A stretch of 24,850 bases of DNA. Origin: Phycisphaerae bacterium (lineage in GTDB: Bacteria > Planctomycetota > Phycisphaerae > UBA1845 > UTPLA1). The stretch spans positions 1 through 24,850 of the forward strand of contig JAFGQA010000399.1 in the NCBI GenBank assembly GCA_016935885.1, given 5' to 3'. The notes under the pieces were generated by a model that saw nothing but the letters and a program-made list of their open reading frames with translations, searched no databases and had not been told where the DNA came from. Made by a program: the position numbers and the translations under genes. How positions within the stretch are numbered: position 1 is the first letter of the stretch; every line of letters begins with the position of its first letter. Below are positions 1 through 6,944 of this stretch, one piece after another.

Positions 1-83
1 CAGCTTCGCCCGCACAGGCTGATTCTCGGGCGCCAGGCGGCGTAGGCCAGGGCACGCAGTAACTAGTTAAGTGCCAAAGTCCA

Positions 84-128
84 GGGTAACGAACGACACG
101 CCCCACTGGGGCGTGTCGTTCGTTACCC
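84..128. repeat. Perfect 21-bp hairpin
   Basis: The arms at 84-104 and 108-128 are exact reverse complements of 21 bp, separated by a 3-base loop (act). There is no T-run on either side, so a classical intrinsic terminator is not evident, although it could end transcription from a gene lying left of the window. Confidence 0.85.
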
Positions 129-156
129 GTGAGAACAGGTTCGAAAGGACGCCCAC

Positions 157-193
157 GGGTAAGCTTCGCCGCCGCTGGCGGCTTCGCTTACCC
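157..193. repeat. Imperfect hairpin with gggtaa/ttaccc ends
   Basis: Outer arms gggtaagc (157-164) and gcttaccc (186-193) pair, as do inner arms gccgcc (168-173) and ggcggc (177-182); a 3-base internal mismatch separates them. It shares its gggtaa...ttaccc ends with the hairpin at 84-128, which suggests a common family. Confidence 0.65.
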
Positions 194-307
194 ATGCCAC
201 CACGCCAGACATGCACAGGCTGGCAGTGGTACGCCCCTAAAGCACTTCACGCTTGCCTGCGACTGTGGCACGGGCGCCAGAGCCCAGGAAACGCGACTAC
301 GATTGCT

Positions 308-362
308 GGACCGAGAATCCCTTCTCGGTCCTGAAGCCGGTGCCGAGAGAGGATTCTCGGCA
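308..362. repeat. Two adjacent perfect hairpins
   Basis: Arms 308-317 and 322-331 pair over 10 bp with a 4-base loop. Arms 341-348 and 355-362 pair over 8 bp with a 6-base loop. Both stems contain ccgaga, so the second may be a diverged copy of the first. Confidence 0.7.
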
Positions 363-483
363 GAGCGTACGGTCGTTCTATCTGTGAAACGCCGTACTAG
401 ATTGTCACGGACCTGTCTCCACAGCCCAAACCTCTTGCACGCCGTCAGCATATCTGAAAGGATGAAGGACCCACCCCAACACT

Positions 484-536
484 GTGGCACGGGTGGCGGC
501 CCCGGTGTCTCGTCACGGGCCAGGAGCCCGTGCCAC
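484..536. repeat. gtggcacggg-type hairpin repeat
   Basis: gtggcacggg at 484-493 pairs with cccgtgccac at 527-536, and a nested stem (514-520 with 526-532) lies within. The same cccgtgccac motif followed by a tctgggatggg-like tail recurs near 9643-9671. It belongs to the interspersed hairpin family also seen at 6862, 20372, 21530 and 24265. Confidence 0.7.
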
Positions 537-619
537 GGGAGGTTCTGGGATGGGTTCTGAGTTGGCATCGTGCGTCACGCACTTGCCACATCTGGTGTTC
601 CAGGACAGGAGGCCTCATC

Positions 620-1018
620 ATGCAGGTTCGCCGTGCATTCTCCGCAGCGCCCTGGGAATCAGAAATCGGTTACTGCCGGGCGATCCGGGCGGGCAACCAC
701 GTGTACGTCACGGGGACGGCGCCCGTCGATGATCGGGGCGAGGTCTTCGCGCCGGGCGACGCCCATGCCCAGGCGGCACGGTGCTTACAGATCATCAAGC
801 GTGCCCTGCACGACGTGGGCGCGACGCCCGCCGAAGTGGTGCGGACCCGCATGTTCGTCACCGACATCAGCCGATGGGCGGAGTTCGGCCGAGCCCACCG
901 GGAGTTCTTCGCGGACCACCCGCCGGCCACGACGATGGTCGAGGTCAAGTCCCTGATCGACCCCGCGATGCTGATCGAAATCGAGGCGGAAGCCGTATGC
1001 GTTGAGGCTGGGCTTTGA
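620..1018 (+). CDS. Rid (YjgF/YER057c/UK114) family protein
   Basis: The 132-residue product has the length and layout of the Rid family, whose classical members hydrolyse reactive enamine/imine intermediates made by PLP enzymes in the cytoplasm. The conserved core runs from VYVTGTAP (28-35) through VVRTRMFVTD (73-82) to the C-terminal LIEIEAEAV (118-126). The ATG at 620 follows a strong aggagg site (607-612), so the longer frame starting at 530 is not used. The arginine that binds the substrate carboxylate in RidA (in its PARSCVEV motif) is replaced here by threonine 104 in PATTMVEV, so classical imine deaminase activity is doubtful. murI follows 88 bases downstream on the same strand. Confidence 0.88.
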   Translation: MQVRRAFSAAPWESEIGYCRAIRAGNHVYVTGTAPVDDRGEVFAPGDAHAQAARCLQIIKRALHDVGATPAEVVRTRMFVTDISRWAEFGRAHREFFADHPPATTMVEVKSLIDPAMLIEIEAEAVCVEAGL

Positions 1019-1030
1019 GAACGGCATCGG

Positions 1031-1059
1031 TTGACGATATGATGCTCGGGCTGCATGAC
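1031..1059 (+). promoter_or_regulatory. Possible sigma70-like promoter before murI
   Basis: ttgacg at 1031-1036 is a good -35 match and lies 17 bases ahead of a weak -10 (catgac, 1054-1059), in the short gap between the Rid gene and murI. The weak -10 and a lack of planctomycete promoter models make this tentative. Confidence 0.22.
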
Positions 1060-1106
1060 CAAGGACGGTGCGGCGGTGATCCAAGACCCTGCGAGGGTGT
1101 GTTTCC

Positions 1107-1949
1107 ATGGCTGGTGACAGGCGTTGCGTCGGGGTCTTCGATTCCGGGATCGGCGGGCTGACGGTCGTGCGCGAACTGCGGCGTCGGCTGCCGAACGAAG
1201 ACATCGTCTATTTCGGCGACACGGCACGCGTGCCCTACGGCATCAAGAGCAGCGAGACCGTCACCCGATTCGCCCGCGAAGACTGCGACTTTCTGCTGCG
1301 GTTCGATCCGAAGATGATCGTCGTGGCCTGCAACACGGCCAGCGCGGCGGCGCTGCCGGAATTGGAGGGCTCGCTGTCGGTCCCGATGTGCGGCGTGGTC
1401 GAGCCGGGGGCGAAAGAGGCGGTGTTGTTGGCCCGGGGGCACACGATCGCCGTCATCGCCACCGAGGCCACGATCGGGTCCGACGCCTACCGCCGGGCGA
1501 TGAAGCGGTACGACCCGCACACCCGCGTGGTGCAACGGCCCTGCCCGCTGTTCGTACCTTTGGTGGAGGAGGGACGGCCCTGCCAGGACGCAATCGTCAA
1601 GGCCGTCGTACGCGACTATCTCGAACCGATCGTGCGGCTGGACCCGAGGGTGTTTGTCCTGGGTTGCACGCATTATCCGTTGATCAAGCAGGCCATCGCC
1701 GAGGTCGCCGGGCCGGAGACCAAGCTGGTTGACTCGGGCGAGCAGACGGCCCGGGCGGTCGTGGAGCGACTGACGTCGACCGACGCGCTGGCCGACCGGA
1801 CGCAGCCGGGCGACCTGCACTGCTACGTCAGCGATAACCCGCAACGATTCCGCGAGCTGGGACAGCGGTTCCTTGGCCATCCGATCGTGAATGTCACATG
1901 GGTGTCACCGGAGCAGTTCCTTGCCAGCGATGTCAGCACGGTTGCGTAG
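1107..1949 (+). CDS. murI: Glutamate racemase
   Basis: This 280-residue protein matches glutamate racemase along its whole length. The enzyme interconverts L- and D-glutamate in the cytoplasm and supplies D-Glu for peptidoglycan precursors. Visible motifs are the N-terminal GVFDSGIGGLTV (9-20), the first catalytic cysteine in VACNTAS (Cys75) and the second in LGCTHYPL (Cys187), followed by His189. Length is normal for the family (about 260-285). The ATG at 1107 leaves only five residues ahead of the conserved VGVFDSG strand. Its ribosome site is weak (gaggg about 12 bases upstream). A D-glutamate enzyme implies a peptidoglycan-containing wall, as expected for planctomycetes. A lipoprotein gene follows after 61 bases. 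Confidence 0.97.
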   Translation: MAGDRRCVGVFDSGIGGLTVVRELRRRLPNEDIVYFGDTARVPYGIKSSETVTRFAREDCDFLLRFDPKMIVVACNTASAAALPELEGSLSVPMCGVVEPGAKEAVLLARGHTIAVIATEATIGSDAYRRAMKRYDPHTRVVQRPCPLFVPLVEEGRPCQDAIVKAVVRDYLEPIVRLDPRVFVLGCTHYPLIKQAIAEVAGPETKLVDSGEQTARAVVERLTSTDALADRTQPGDLHCYVSDNPQRFRELGQRFLGHPIVNVTWVSPEQFLASDVSTVA

Positions 1950-2010
1950 GGCCCCTTCCAACGGCGAGAATCCGCTGATAGGGTCATGCTCGTTTGCCCG
2001 TGGTTTTCCC

Positions 2011-2820
2011 ATGCTGTCACGCTCATACTCCCGGCGGCCGCGGCCGGCCCGGCGATGGGGTTGCCTGTGTGTTGCTTGCCTCCTCGTGGCGACGGTGGTC
2101 CTCGGCGGTTGCTCGTCGAACAAGCGTGGGGGCTGGTTCAAGAAACGCCAGACCAGCAGTGATTATCTGAAGCTCGCGTTGGAGGCGGAGTGCCCGGACG
2201 AGCGTCGCGAAGGCGTCATCGGCCTCGCCGGGAGCGACGACGCCGCGACGGAATGGGCAACCAAGGTGTTCGACACGATCGCCCGAACCGACACGGACAT
2301 GATGGTCCGCTGCGCGGCCGTTCGGGCGATGCTGCCGTCAGCCAACGCCGATCGCGTGCCGACGCTGCTCAAGTTGCTCAACAGCACGCGCGGCGGCGTC
2401 GAGGGCGTTCGTCCCGCGCCGGGGCCCGTCCGCTGGGAGGCTGCCAAGCTCCTTCTGTTCATTGTCGATGCGCGGGCCTATGACGAATCGCAACGCCGGC
2501 GGATCGTGCAGACACTGCTCGACCGGCTCGCCGACGACGACGATCGCAACGTCAAGCTGACGGTGATAGATACGTTGGCCTATTTCAAGGAGCGGCCGAT
2601 CCCCACCGCCCTGATCGGCGCGATGGAGGAGGGCGACTACGCGGTCAAGCACGCCGCCGAGCGGGCCCTGATCGCCCTGACCGGCACCAGGCACTACCAC
2701 GACCCCGTCGCCTGGCGCACGTGGCTCGACGCGACCGAGAATCCTTTCGAGAACGCCGGCGCGATCCCGCCGGAGGAACTGGAAGTCAAGGAGAAACGCT
2801 GGTGGCAACGGGGGCTGTAG
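2011..2820 (+). CDS. HEAT-repeat-like lipoprotein
   Basis: The product is 269 residues with an arginine-rich N-terminus, a hydrophobic segment (about 18-32) and a lipobox VLGGC with Cys34 as the lipidation site, so it is predicted to be membrane-anchored outside the cytoplasm. The mature part has alternating short helices with patterns such as VRCAAVRAMLPS, VKLTVIDTLAYF and VKHAAERALIALTG, typical of HEAT or PBS-lyase repeats that act as protein-binding scaffolds. The frame stays open upstream to 1891 inside murI, but a start there would bury the signal peptide; the ATG at 2011 puts it at the N-terminus. It probably shares a transcript with murI. No specific partner can be named. Confidence 0.85.
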   Translation: MLSRSYSRRPRPARRWGCLCVACLLVATVVLGGCSSNKRGGWFKKRQTSSDYLKLALEAECPDERREGVIGLAGSDDAATEWATKVFDTIARTDTDMMVRCAAVRAMLPSANADRVPTLLKLLNSTRGGVEGVRPAPGPVRWEAAKLLLFIVDARAYDESQRRRIVQTLLDRLADDDDRNVKLTVIDTLAYFKERPIPTALIGAMEEGDYAVKHAAERALIALTGTRHYHDPVAWRTWLDATENPFENAGAIPPEELEVKEKRWWQRGL

Positions 2821-2836
2821 TCGTTCCGGCGCTTTG

Positions 2837-3985
2837 TCAAGCTCGGCCGGCACGTTCGTACAGATCACCGCCCACCCGTCGGATCGCGCCCTTGAGTTGA
2901 AGACCGGTCAGGGCGACGGCGACGCGGGCCGGCGGCAGGCCCGATGCGTCGCAGATCTCCTCGACGGGGATGGCCTCGCTACCGAACGCCTCAAGCACCT
3001 GCGACTCATATTCATCAAGCCCGACGATCGTCCTCGGTCCCAGACCCTCGGCCTGTTGCTCTTCAGACGATGGTGCCGTCAGCGCGGCACCCGCTTCGCC
3101 CAGCTCATCGAGGATGTCCTCGAGACGCGTGACGAGCTTCGCCGCGCTATCCTTGATCAGCCCGTGGCAGCCCTCGGCGTATGGCCCGTCAATCCGACCG
3201 GGCACGGCAAACACCTCGCGGTTGTACTCCGCGGCCAGCCGCGCGGAAATGAGCGCCCCGCTCCGCCGGCCGGCCTCGACCACCAATACCCCAAGCGACA
3301 GACCGGCGATGATCCGGTTGCGCGGCGGGAAGTTCTTCGAGTCCGGCGGCACGTCCATTGGCAGCTCGCTCACCAAGGCCCCGTGTGCGATGATCTTGTC
3401 GGCGAGTTCGGCTGACTCGGGTGGATACAGATGGCAAAGCCCGCATCCGATGACGGCGATCGTCCTGCCGCCGCCCACAAGCGCGCCCCGATGGGCATGT
3501 GTATCGATGCCGCGCGCCATGCCAGACACGACCGTCAGACCGGCGTTCGACGCCAGCGCGCCGAACCGCTCTGCCTGTTCCGCTCCGTAATGCGAGCAAT
3601 GGCGAGAACCGACGATCGCCAGGGCAACGGCGTCCTCTCTCTCCAACGCCCCACGCACATACAGGCAGGCCGGCGCGTCCGGGATCGTTCGCAACGCAGC
3701 CGGATACTCCTCGTCGGCCAGACAAAGGATCCGAACACCGTGCCGACGGGCTAGCCCGATCTCCGCGGCGACCTTCGTCTCGTCGCGGCCGCGAGCGATG
3801 TTCTCGGCGACTTTGTCGCCGATCCGGCTGACACATATAAGCTGTTTCACGCTCGCCCCCAGAACGGCGTCGATGTCGCCCAACTCTCGCAGCAGGTTGC
3901 CAAAGCGAACACCGCCGACGTCCTGGCACAGGTGCAGCCGAAGGTATTTCTCGGCCGTTGGCGACGCTACATCGGGCTCGACCAT
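2837..3985 (-). CDS. dprA: DNA processing protein DprA/Smf
   Basis: DprA binds incoming single-stranded DNA during natural transformation and loads RecA onto it. The 382-residue protein has an N-terminal helical SAM-like region (about 10-75), a Rossmann-like core with AIVGSRHCS (123-131), VVSGMARGIDTHAH (152-165), FPPRNRIIAGLS (219-230) and VVEAGRRSGALISA (235-248), and a C-terminal winged-helix domain (about 320-380) as in many DprA proteins. The ATG at 3985 gives a normal N-terminus. It converges with the lipoprotein gene, with only 16 bases between stops and no clear terminator hairpin. No other competence gene is in view, so a housekeeping or recombination role is equally possible. Confidence 0.96.
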   Translation of the reverse strand: MVEPDVASPTAEKYLRLHLCQDVGGVRFGNLLRELGDIDAVLGASVKQLICVSRIGDKVAENIARGRDETKVAAEIGLARRHGVRILCLADEEYPAALRTIPDAPACLYVRGALEREDAVALAIVGSRHCSHYGAEQAERFGALASNAGLTVVSGMARGIDTHAHRGALVGGGRTIAVIGCGLCHLYPPESAELADKIIAHGALVSELPMDVPPDSKNFPPRNRIIAGLSLGVLVVEAGRRSGALISARLAAEYNREVFAVPGRIDGPYAEGCHGLIKDSAAKLVTRLEDILDELGEAGAALTAPSSEEQQAEGLGPRTIVGLDEYESQVLEAFGSEAIPVEEICDASGLPPARVAVALTGLQLKGAIRRVGGDLYERAGRA

Positions 3986-4120
3986 GGGCGACCTTCAACG
4001 TCAGATACGCGCGGTGCGGTCAATCGCACACTGCAAAGAGGAGAATGCAACTGGTATGAAAGGGGCTGCCAAGCGTTTGAACCGACGCTCCGGGCATAGG
4101 GGGGGATGCCTGGGTTACAG

Positions 4121-4588
4121 TCACGCCGTGGCGTCTACACTGGCGGCCTCCGCGCCGAAGCCGGCCTCTATGACCCGTCGGTCGTGGAACCCGTCGTCGA
4201 GTTCGTGCCAGTACGCGATCTCTTCTTCGCCATGACGCCAACAGAACTCGACCACGCGCCCCTCGTGGAGCGTGCGGAAATCGACGATGCCGCGGCGGAC
4301 GTCCTTCAGCCGACAGCCAATGGCCGCGATCTCCTCGGCGAGTCCGCGGAGTTTATCCAGCTCGGCGCCGTACTGCCGGCGCAGCCCTTCAACCTCATCA
4401 TCACCGTCCGGGACAGGCACCTGGCATCGCTTCTCTAGTGCGCAGATCGTTCTATTCCGGTAGACGACGTCCGCGACGATGCGCCTGACCAACGGCAGCG
4501 TTCGGTGTGCTTGTTCCAACGTAAACAACTGTGGCCGGCGCCCCGATCCCCGGCGATGGCTTGCGCTTGCTATGCCGTGGACTTCCAT
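4121..4588 (-). CDS. DUF2203 family protein
   Basis: This 155-residue protein resembles the DUF2203 family, whose function I do not know. Recognisable features are the opening LFTLEQAHRTLPLVRRIV (21-38), a central helical, probably coiled-coil stretch, then GCRLKDVRRGIVDFRTL (91-107) and the hallmark VVEFCWRHGEEEIAYWHELDDGF (112-134 region). The ATG at 4588 is preceded by gaggaa four bases away. An upstream in-frame start at 4693 would add 35 unconserved residues. It has no close partner: dprA lies 135 bases downstream on the same strand. Confidence 0.85.
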   Translation of the reverse strand: MEVHGIASASHRRGSGRRPQLFTLEQAHRTLPLVRRIVADVVYRNRTICALEKRCQVPVPDGDDEVEGLRRQYGAELDKLRGLAEEIAAIGCRLKDVRRGIVDFRTLHEGRVVEFCWRHGEEEIAYWHELDDGFHDRRVIEAGFGAEAASVDATA

Positions 4589-4991
4589 GAGTTCCTCGCT
4601 TGTGCTCCGATGAATCGATGCCCTACTGTTGATCAAACTACGACACGCAACTACGAACTTACCAACACGCCGACCACGTGTCAATGCAGACACGTCGCTT
4701 TCGATGAGACTTCGCTGTGGATCGATGAGCTCAGTGACGATGTGGCAGACCGTCCGCTAAAGCACCCAATCGTGACAACCTAAAGGCAATCATAATGTTG
4801 CGCCCGCGTGCAGCGCGAAGGGCCGAGAACAGCAGTCGCAAGAAACTCATTACCGGACGCTTGCAGGCCTTCGGATTGCGACCGGTAGGGCCGTGATCCC
4901 TGTGCTGACCGAATACGCTTGTAGACGGCCGTAGATAATCGCGGGCCTCTCAAACCACATGGGCTGATCACGCAGTGCCAATACCTTAGCA
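4589..4991. other. Intergenic region without recognised gene
   Basis: About 400 bases between the DUF2203 gene and the end of the zinc-ribbon gene. Composition is less GC-rich than flanking genes. I found no convincing open frame, tRNA, or strong hairpin. It should contain the promoter of the DUF2203 gene, but no motif stands out. Confidence 0.5.
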
Positions 4992-5588
4992 CTACGGCCC
5001 CGCTTGGCCCGGCCCGCTCATCATCTGCAAGAGCGCGCCGAGACAGCTCAGCACGACAAGTCCGGCCAACAGCACCAATCCGAGGATTGCAGGCCAGCGC
5101 GGCCGGCTGCCCTTCGCCAATGCGACGATCGCGCAGACGACCCCGGCCAACGGGACCACACACGAACCGCCAACGGCAATGGCTTGAAAGCCCGGCTTGC
5201 TTTGCGCCCGCTCCTTGAGAATCCGCTGCATCTCCTTGACCTCATCGGGCGTCGTCGGTTGCAGATTCAAGCCTTGAAGCATGGACGTGGTGACAACGGC
5301 AACGTAGATCAAACACAACACGGAAACGACCACACATCCCAGCGATATCCAGCCGAGCAGACTGCTCTTCGGTCGTTGTGCCGCACCGACCACAGCACCA
5401 GGCACGGCCCCCTCTTCTCCTGGCCCCGCTGTACCGCTGGCCGGCGGTGCGTCACCGGCCCTCAGCGTCGTCGTCGCCGGCGTGGTGACCACCCTGCGGC
5501 AATAAGGACACGTGACCGCCTGATTGGCCATCTCGTCGTCTACCTCGATCGGTTGCCCACAAGCCGTACACAGAAACTGAATTGCCAT
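4992..5588 (-). CDS. Zinc-ribbon multi-pass membrane protein
   Basis: The 198-residue product begins with a four-cysteine zinc ribbon (Cys7, Cys10, Cys27, Cys30 in CTAC and CPYC), then a Pro/Ala/Gly-rich linker (about 35-72) and three predicted membrane segments near 78-100, 135-157 and 166-188. This layout, a cytoplasmic zinc ribbon joined to DUF4190-like helices, is common among planctomycete proteins of unknown role. The ATG at 5588 is preceded by ggaagga at good spacing and puts the ribbon right at the N-terminus. The frame continues upstream to 6029 only by translating the 16-bp tandem repeat. The function is unknown; a role in sensing or in a secretion complex would be a guess. Confidence 0.78.
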   Translation of the reverse strand: MAIQFLCTACGQPIEVDDEMANQAVTCPYCRRVVTTPATTTLRAGDAPPASGTAGPGEEGAVPGAVVGAAQRPKSSLLGWISLGCVVVSVLCLIYVAVVTTSMLQGLNLQPTTPDEVKEMQRILKERAQSKPGFQAIAVGGSCVVPLAGVVCAIVALAKGSRPRWPAILGLVLLAGLVVLSCLGALLQMMSGPGQAGP

Positions 5589-5736
5589 GCGGTTCCTTCC
5601 AAACAGCCTTGCTCGTGGGCACGGCCCCACGGTCCCATGTCGACAATCGAACGTCTGGGTCGACTTTGGCCGGCACTGTAACACGACGACCGCCGGGCGG
5701 CCAGGTGGCCATTGGACCGCATCGGGCCGCGCGAGC

Positions 5737-5909
5737 GTACCACTGGCGCAAGCGTGCCACTGTGCGAGGGTGACACTGTGCGAGGGTGCCACTGTGCGAG
5801 CGTGCCCCTCGCGTGAGGGTGCCAATGTGCGAAGGTGCCATCGTGCGAGGGTGCCACTGTGCAAGGGTGCCACTGTGCAAGGGTGCCACTGGCGGCTTGT
5901 CCGCCAGTG
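5737..5909. repeat. 16-bp tandem repeat ending in a hairpin
   Basis: Eight head-to-tail units with consensus gtgccactgtgcgagg run from 5754 to 5882 (unit four is 17 bp), with a degenerate unit before (5737-5753) and a partial one after. The array ends in a hairpin, cactggcgg (5887-5895) with ccgccagtg (5901-5909). Units differ at one to several bases, and two adjacent units (5851-5866, 5867-5882) are identical. No spacers separate the units, so it is not a CRISPR array. It lies about 150 bases upstream of the zinc-ribbon gene start. Confidence 0.88.
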
Positions 5910-5956
5910 AACACAGCGTGCACTGCACATCACAACCAGCAGGAAGCCATGTCCCA

Positions 5957-6039
5957 AGAGCCCCCGACCTTGGTCGGGGGGCACGCCCGCATGGGACGCA
6001 CGGCCTGAGGGAATGCACACCCCGGCCAAGGCCGGGGGC
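5957..6039. repeat. Paired hairpin repeat (agagcccccgacc type)
   Basis: Two hairpins face each other: cccccgacc/ggtcggggg (5961-5980, 2-base loop) and ccccggcc/ggccgggg (6020-6037, 2-base loop). The same two-hairpin composite recurs at 17884-17957, and a single hairpin sits inside pheT at 12786-12805. When translated it gives the PPALAGG/PPAKAGG peptide. It lies just past the stop of the PEP-CTERM gene, on the left, and might also help end that transcript. Confidence 0.82.
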
Positions 6040-6103
6040 TACTTCGGGCGCCGATAGCACGACCTCGCGATGTGGCGTCGGGATGCACGCCTGATATGGA
6101 AGC

Positions 6104-6817
6104 TCAACGCCGCCGTCGTTGTCCAAGCGCGACAACGCCCACGCCAAGCAGCCAGAAGCTTGCCGGCTCGGGCACGGCGTAAATCGATATGCTGCTGATC
6201 TCCTCGTCGAACCCGGTGCCCGTACCCGGCAGTACGCCGGGCATCGGCGCGGGCAGGTCGCCGCCGTCGGGGATGGGCGGGGCGAGGCCATAGCCGTTGT
6301 TCTCGTCACCGATTGGCCAGCCGTAGAACGACTCGATGGTCTCGCCGGCGGTCTCGATGGTGAGGGACAGGAAGTCAACCGCAAACAGGGCGTCGTTCGT
6401 ATCGGTGAAGACCGCGGCGAGGCCGACGCTGCCACACTGCAAGGCGGGGAAGAAAGACGGATCGATCGACGCGGATATGATCCCGGTCTCCTGCGGCCCC
6501 ATGTCAACATCGGCAGGATTCGGAAAGACGCTCGTCCCAAACAGGGCGTCCGACAGGTCCAGGTCCGGCAGTCCCGTGCACAGATCCAGCAACCAGGCGA
6601 AGTTGACCTCGAACTCGCCAATCGTCCGGTGGGCCGTCAACGCCGCGAAGTCGCCCGAGAACGTGGCGGAAACAATCGGCTCGCTGATCGGGTCATACAA
6701 GAACGCCGCGCTGCCATCCGCCTTGGCGGCGGAGGCCACCTGGAATATGAGCAAGCACGCAACCACGAGGGACGAGCCTGCTGAAACGCCGATGCTGTTA
6801 TTTCGTGATCTGCTCAT
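6104..6817 (-). CDS. PEP-CTERM sorting-domain secreted protein
   Basis: The 237-residue protein starts with a signal peptide (hydrophobic about 12-30, cleavage near VASAAKA) and ends with a PEP-CTERM anchor: VPEP at 215-218, a hydrophobic stretch (about 220-232) and a terminal RRRR. Such tails are recognised and cleaved by exosortase, sending the protein to the outer surface or matrix. The central domain (about 35-205), rich in Asp, Gly and Pro with a few Cys, matches no family I recognise. The ATG at 6817 has a near-ideal gaggagg site upstream. The S8 protease gene lies 127 bases upstream on the same strand. No exosortase gene is in the window. Confidence 0.88.
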   Translation of the reverse strand: MSRSRNNSIGVSAGSSLVVACLLIFQVASAAKADGSAAFLYDPISEPIVSATFSGDFAALTAHRTIGEFEVNFAWLLDLCTGLPDLDLSDALFGTSVFPNPADVDMGPQETGIISASIDPSFFPALQCGSVGLAAVFTDTNDALFAVDFLSLTIETAGETIESFYGWPIGDENNGYGLAPPIPDGGDLPAPMPGVLPGTGTGFDEEISSISIYAVPEPASFWLLGVGVVALGQRRRR

Positions 6818-6861
6818 AAGTGCCTCCTCACGACCGCCGCAGCTCAGGACTCGCTCCAAGA

Positions 6862-6886
6862 CTGTGGCACGGGCGTCCCGCCCGTG
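6862..6886. repeat. gtggcacgggcg hairpin repeat
   Basis: cacgggcg (6868-6875) and cgcccgtg (6879-6886) form a perfect 8-bp stem with loop tcc, preceded by ctgtgg. It belongs to the same interspersed family as 20372-20425 and sits between the S8 protease stop and the PEP-CTERM start. Confidence 0.7.
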
Positions 6887-6944
6887 TCGAGACCGCCTTC
6901 CGCGACAGTGCCACGGATGACAGGTGGCATATCGGGACAGGTCT

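Larger units (their letters stand above)
1..619. other. Gene-poor region with hairpins
   Basis: I see no convincing gene here. Short open frames on both strands are arginine- and proline-rich and look like translations of repeats. The first ~62 bases could be the end of an upstream gene (frames ending in TAG at 43-45 or TAA at 60-62), but this cannot be decided. The region holds several hairpins, listed separately, and a segment around 196-275 that recurs, partly inverted, near 20313-20449. Confidence 0.6.

Noticed and set aside
131..160. tRNA (ggttcga motif)
   Set aside because: The motif is T-loop-like but no cloverleaf stems or anticodon arm can be formed around it.
84..193. Integron attC site
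   Set aside because: The hairpins lack the GTTRRRY/RYYYAAC core pair and unpaired extra-helical bases, and no integrase is in view.
5737..5909. CRISPR array
   Set aside because: Units are contiguous with no unique spacers, and no cas genes are present.
5589..6029. Long N-terminal extension of the zinc-ribbon protein
   Set aside because: It only translates the 16-bp tandem repeat (HSGTLAQWHP-like units), and the ATG at 5588 has a good ribosome site.
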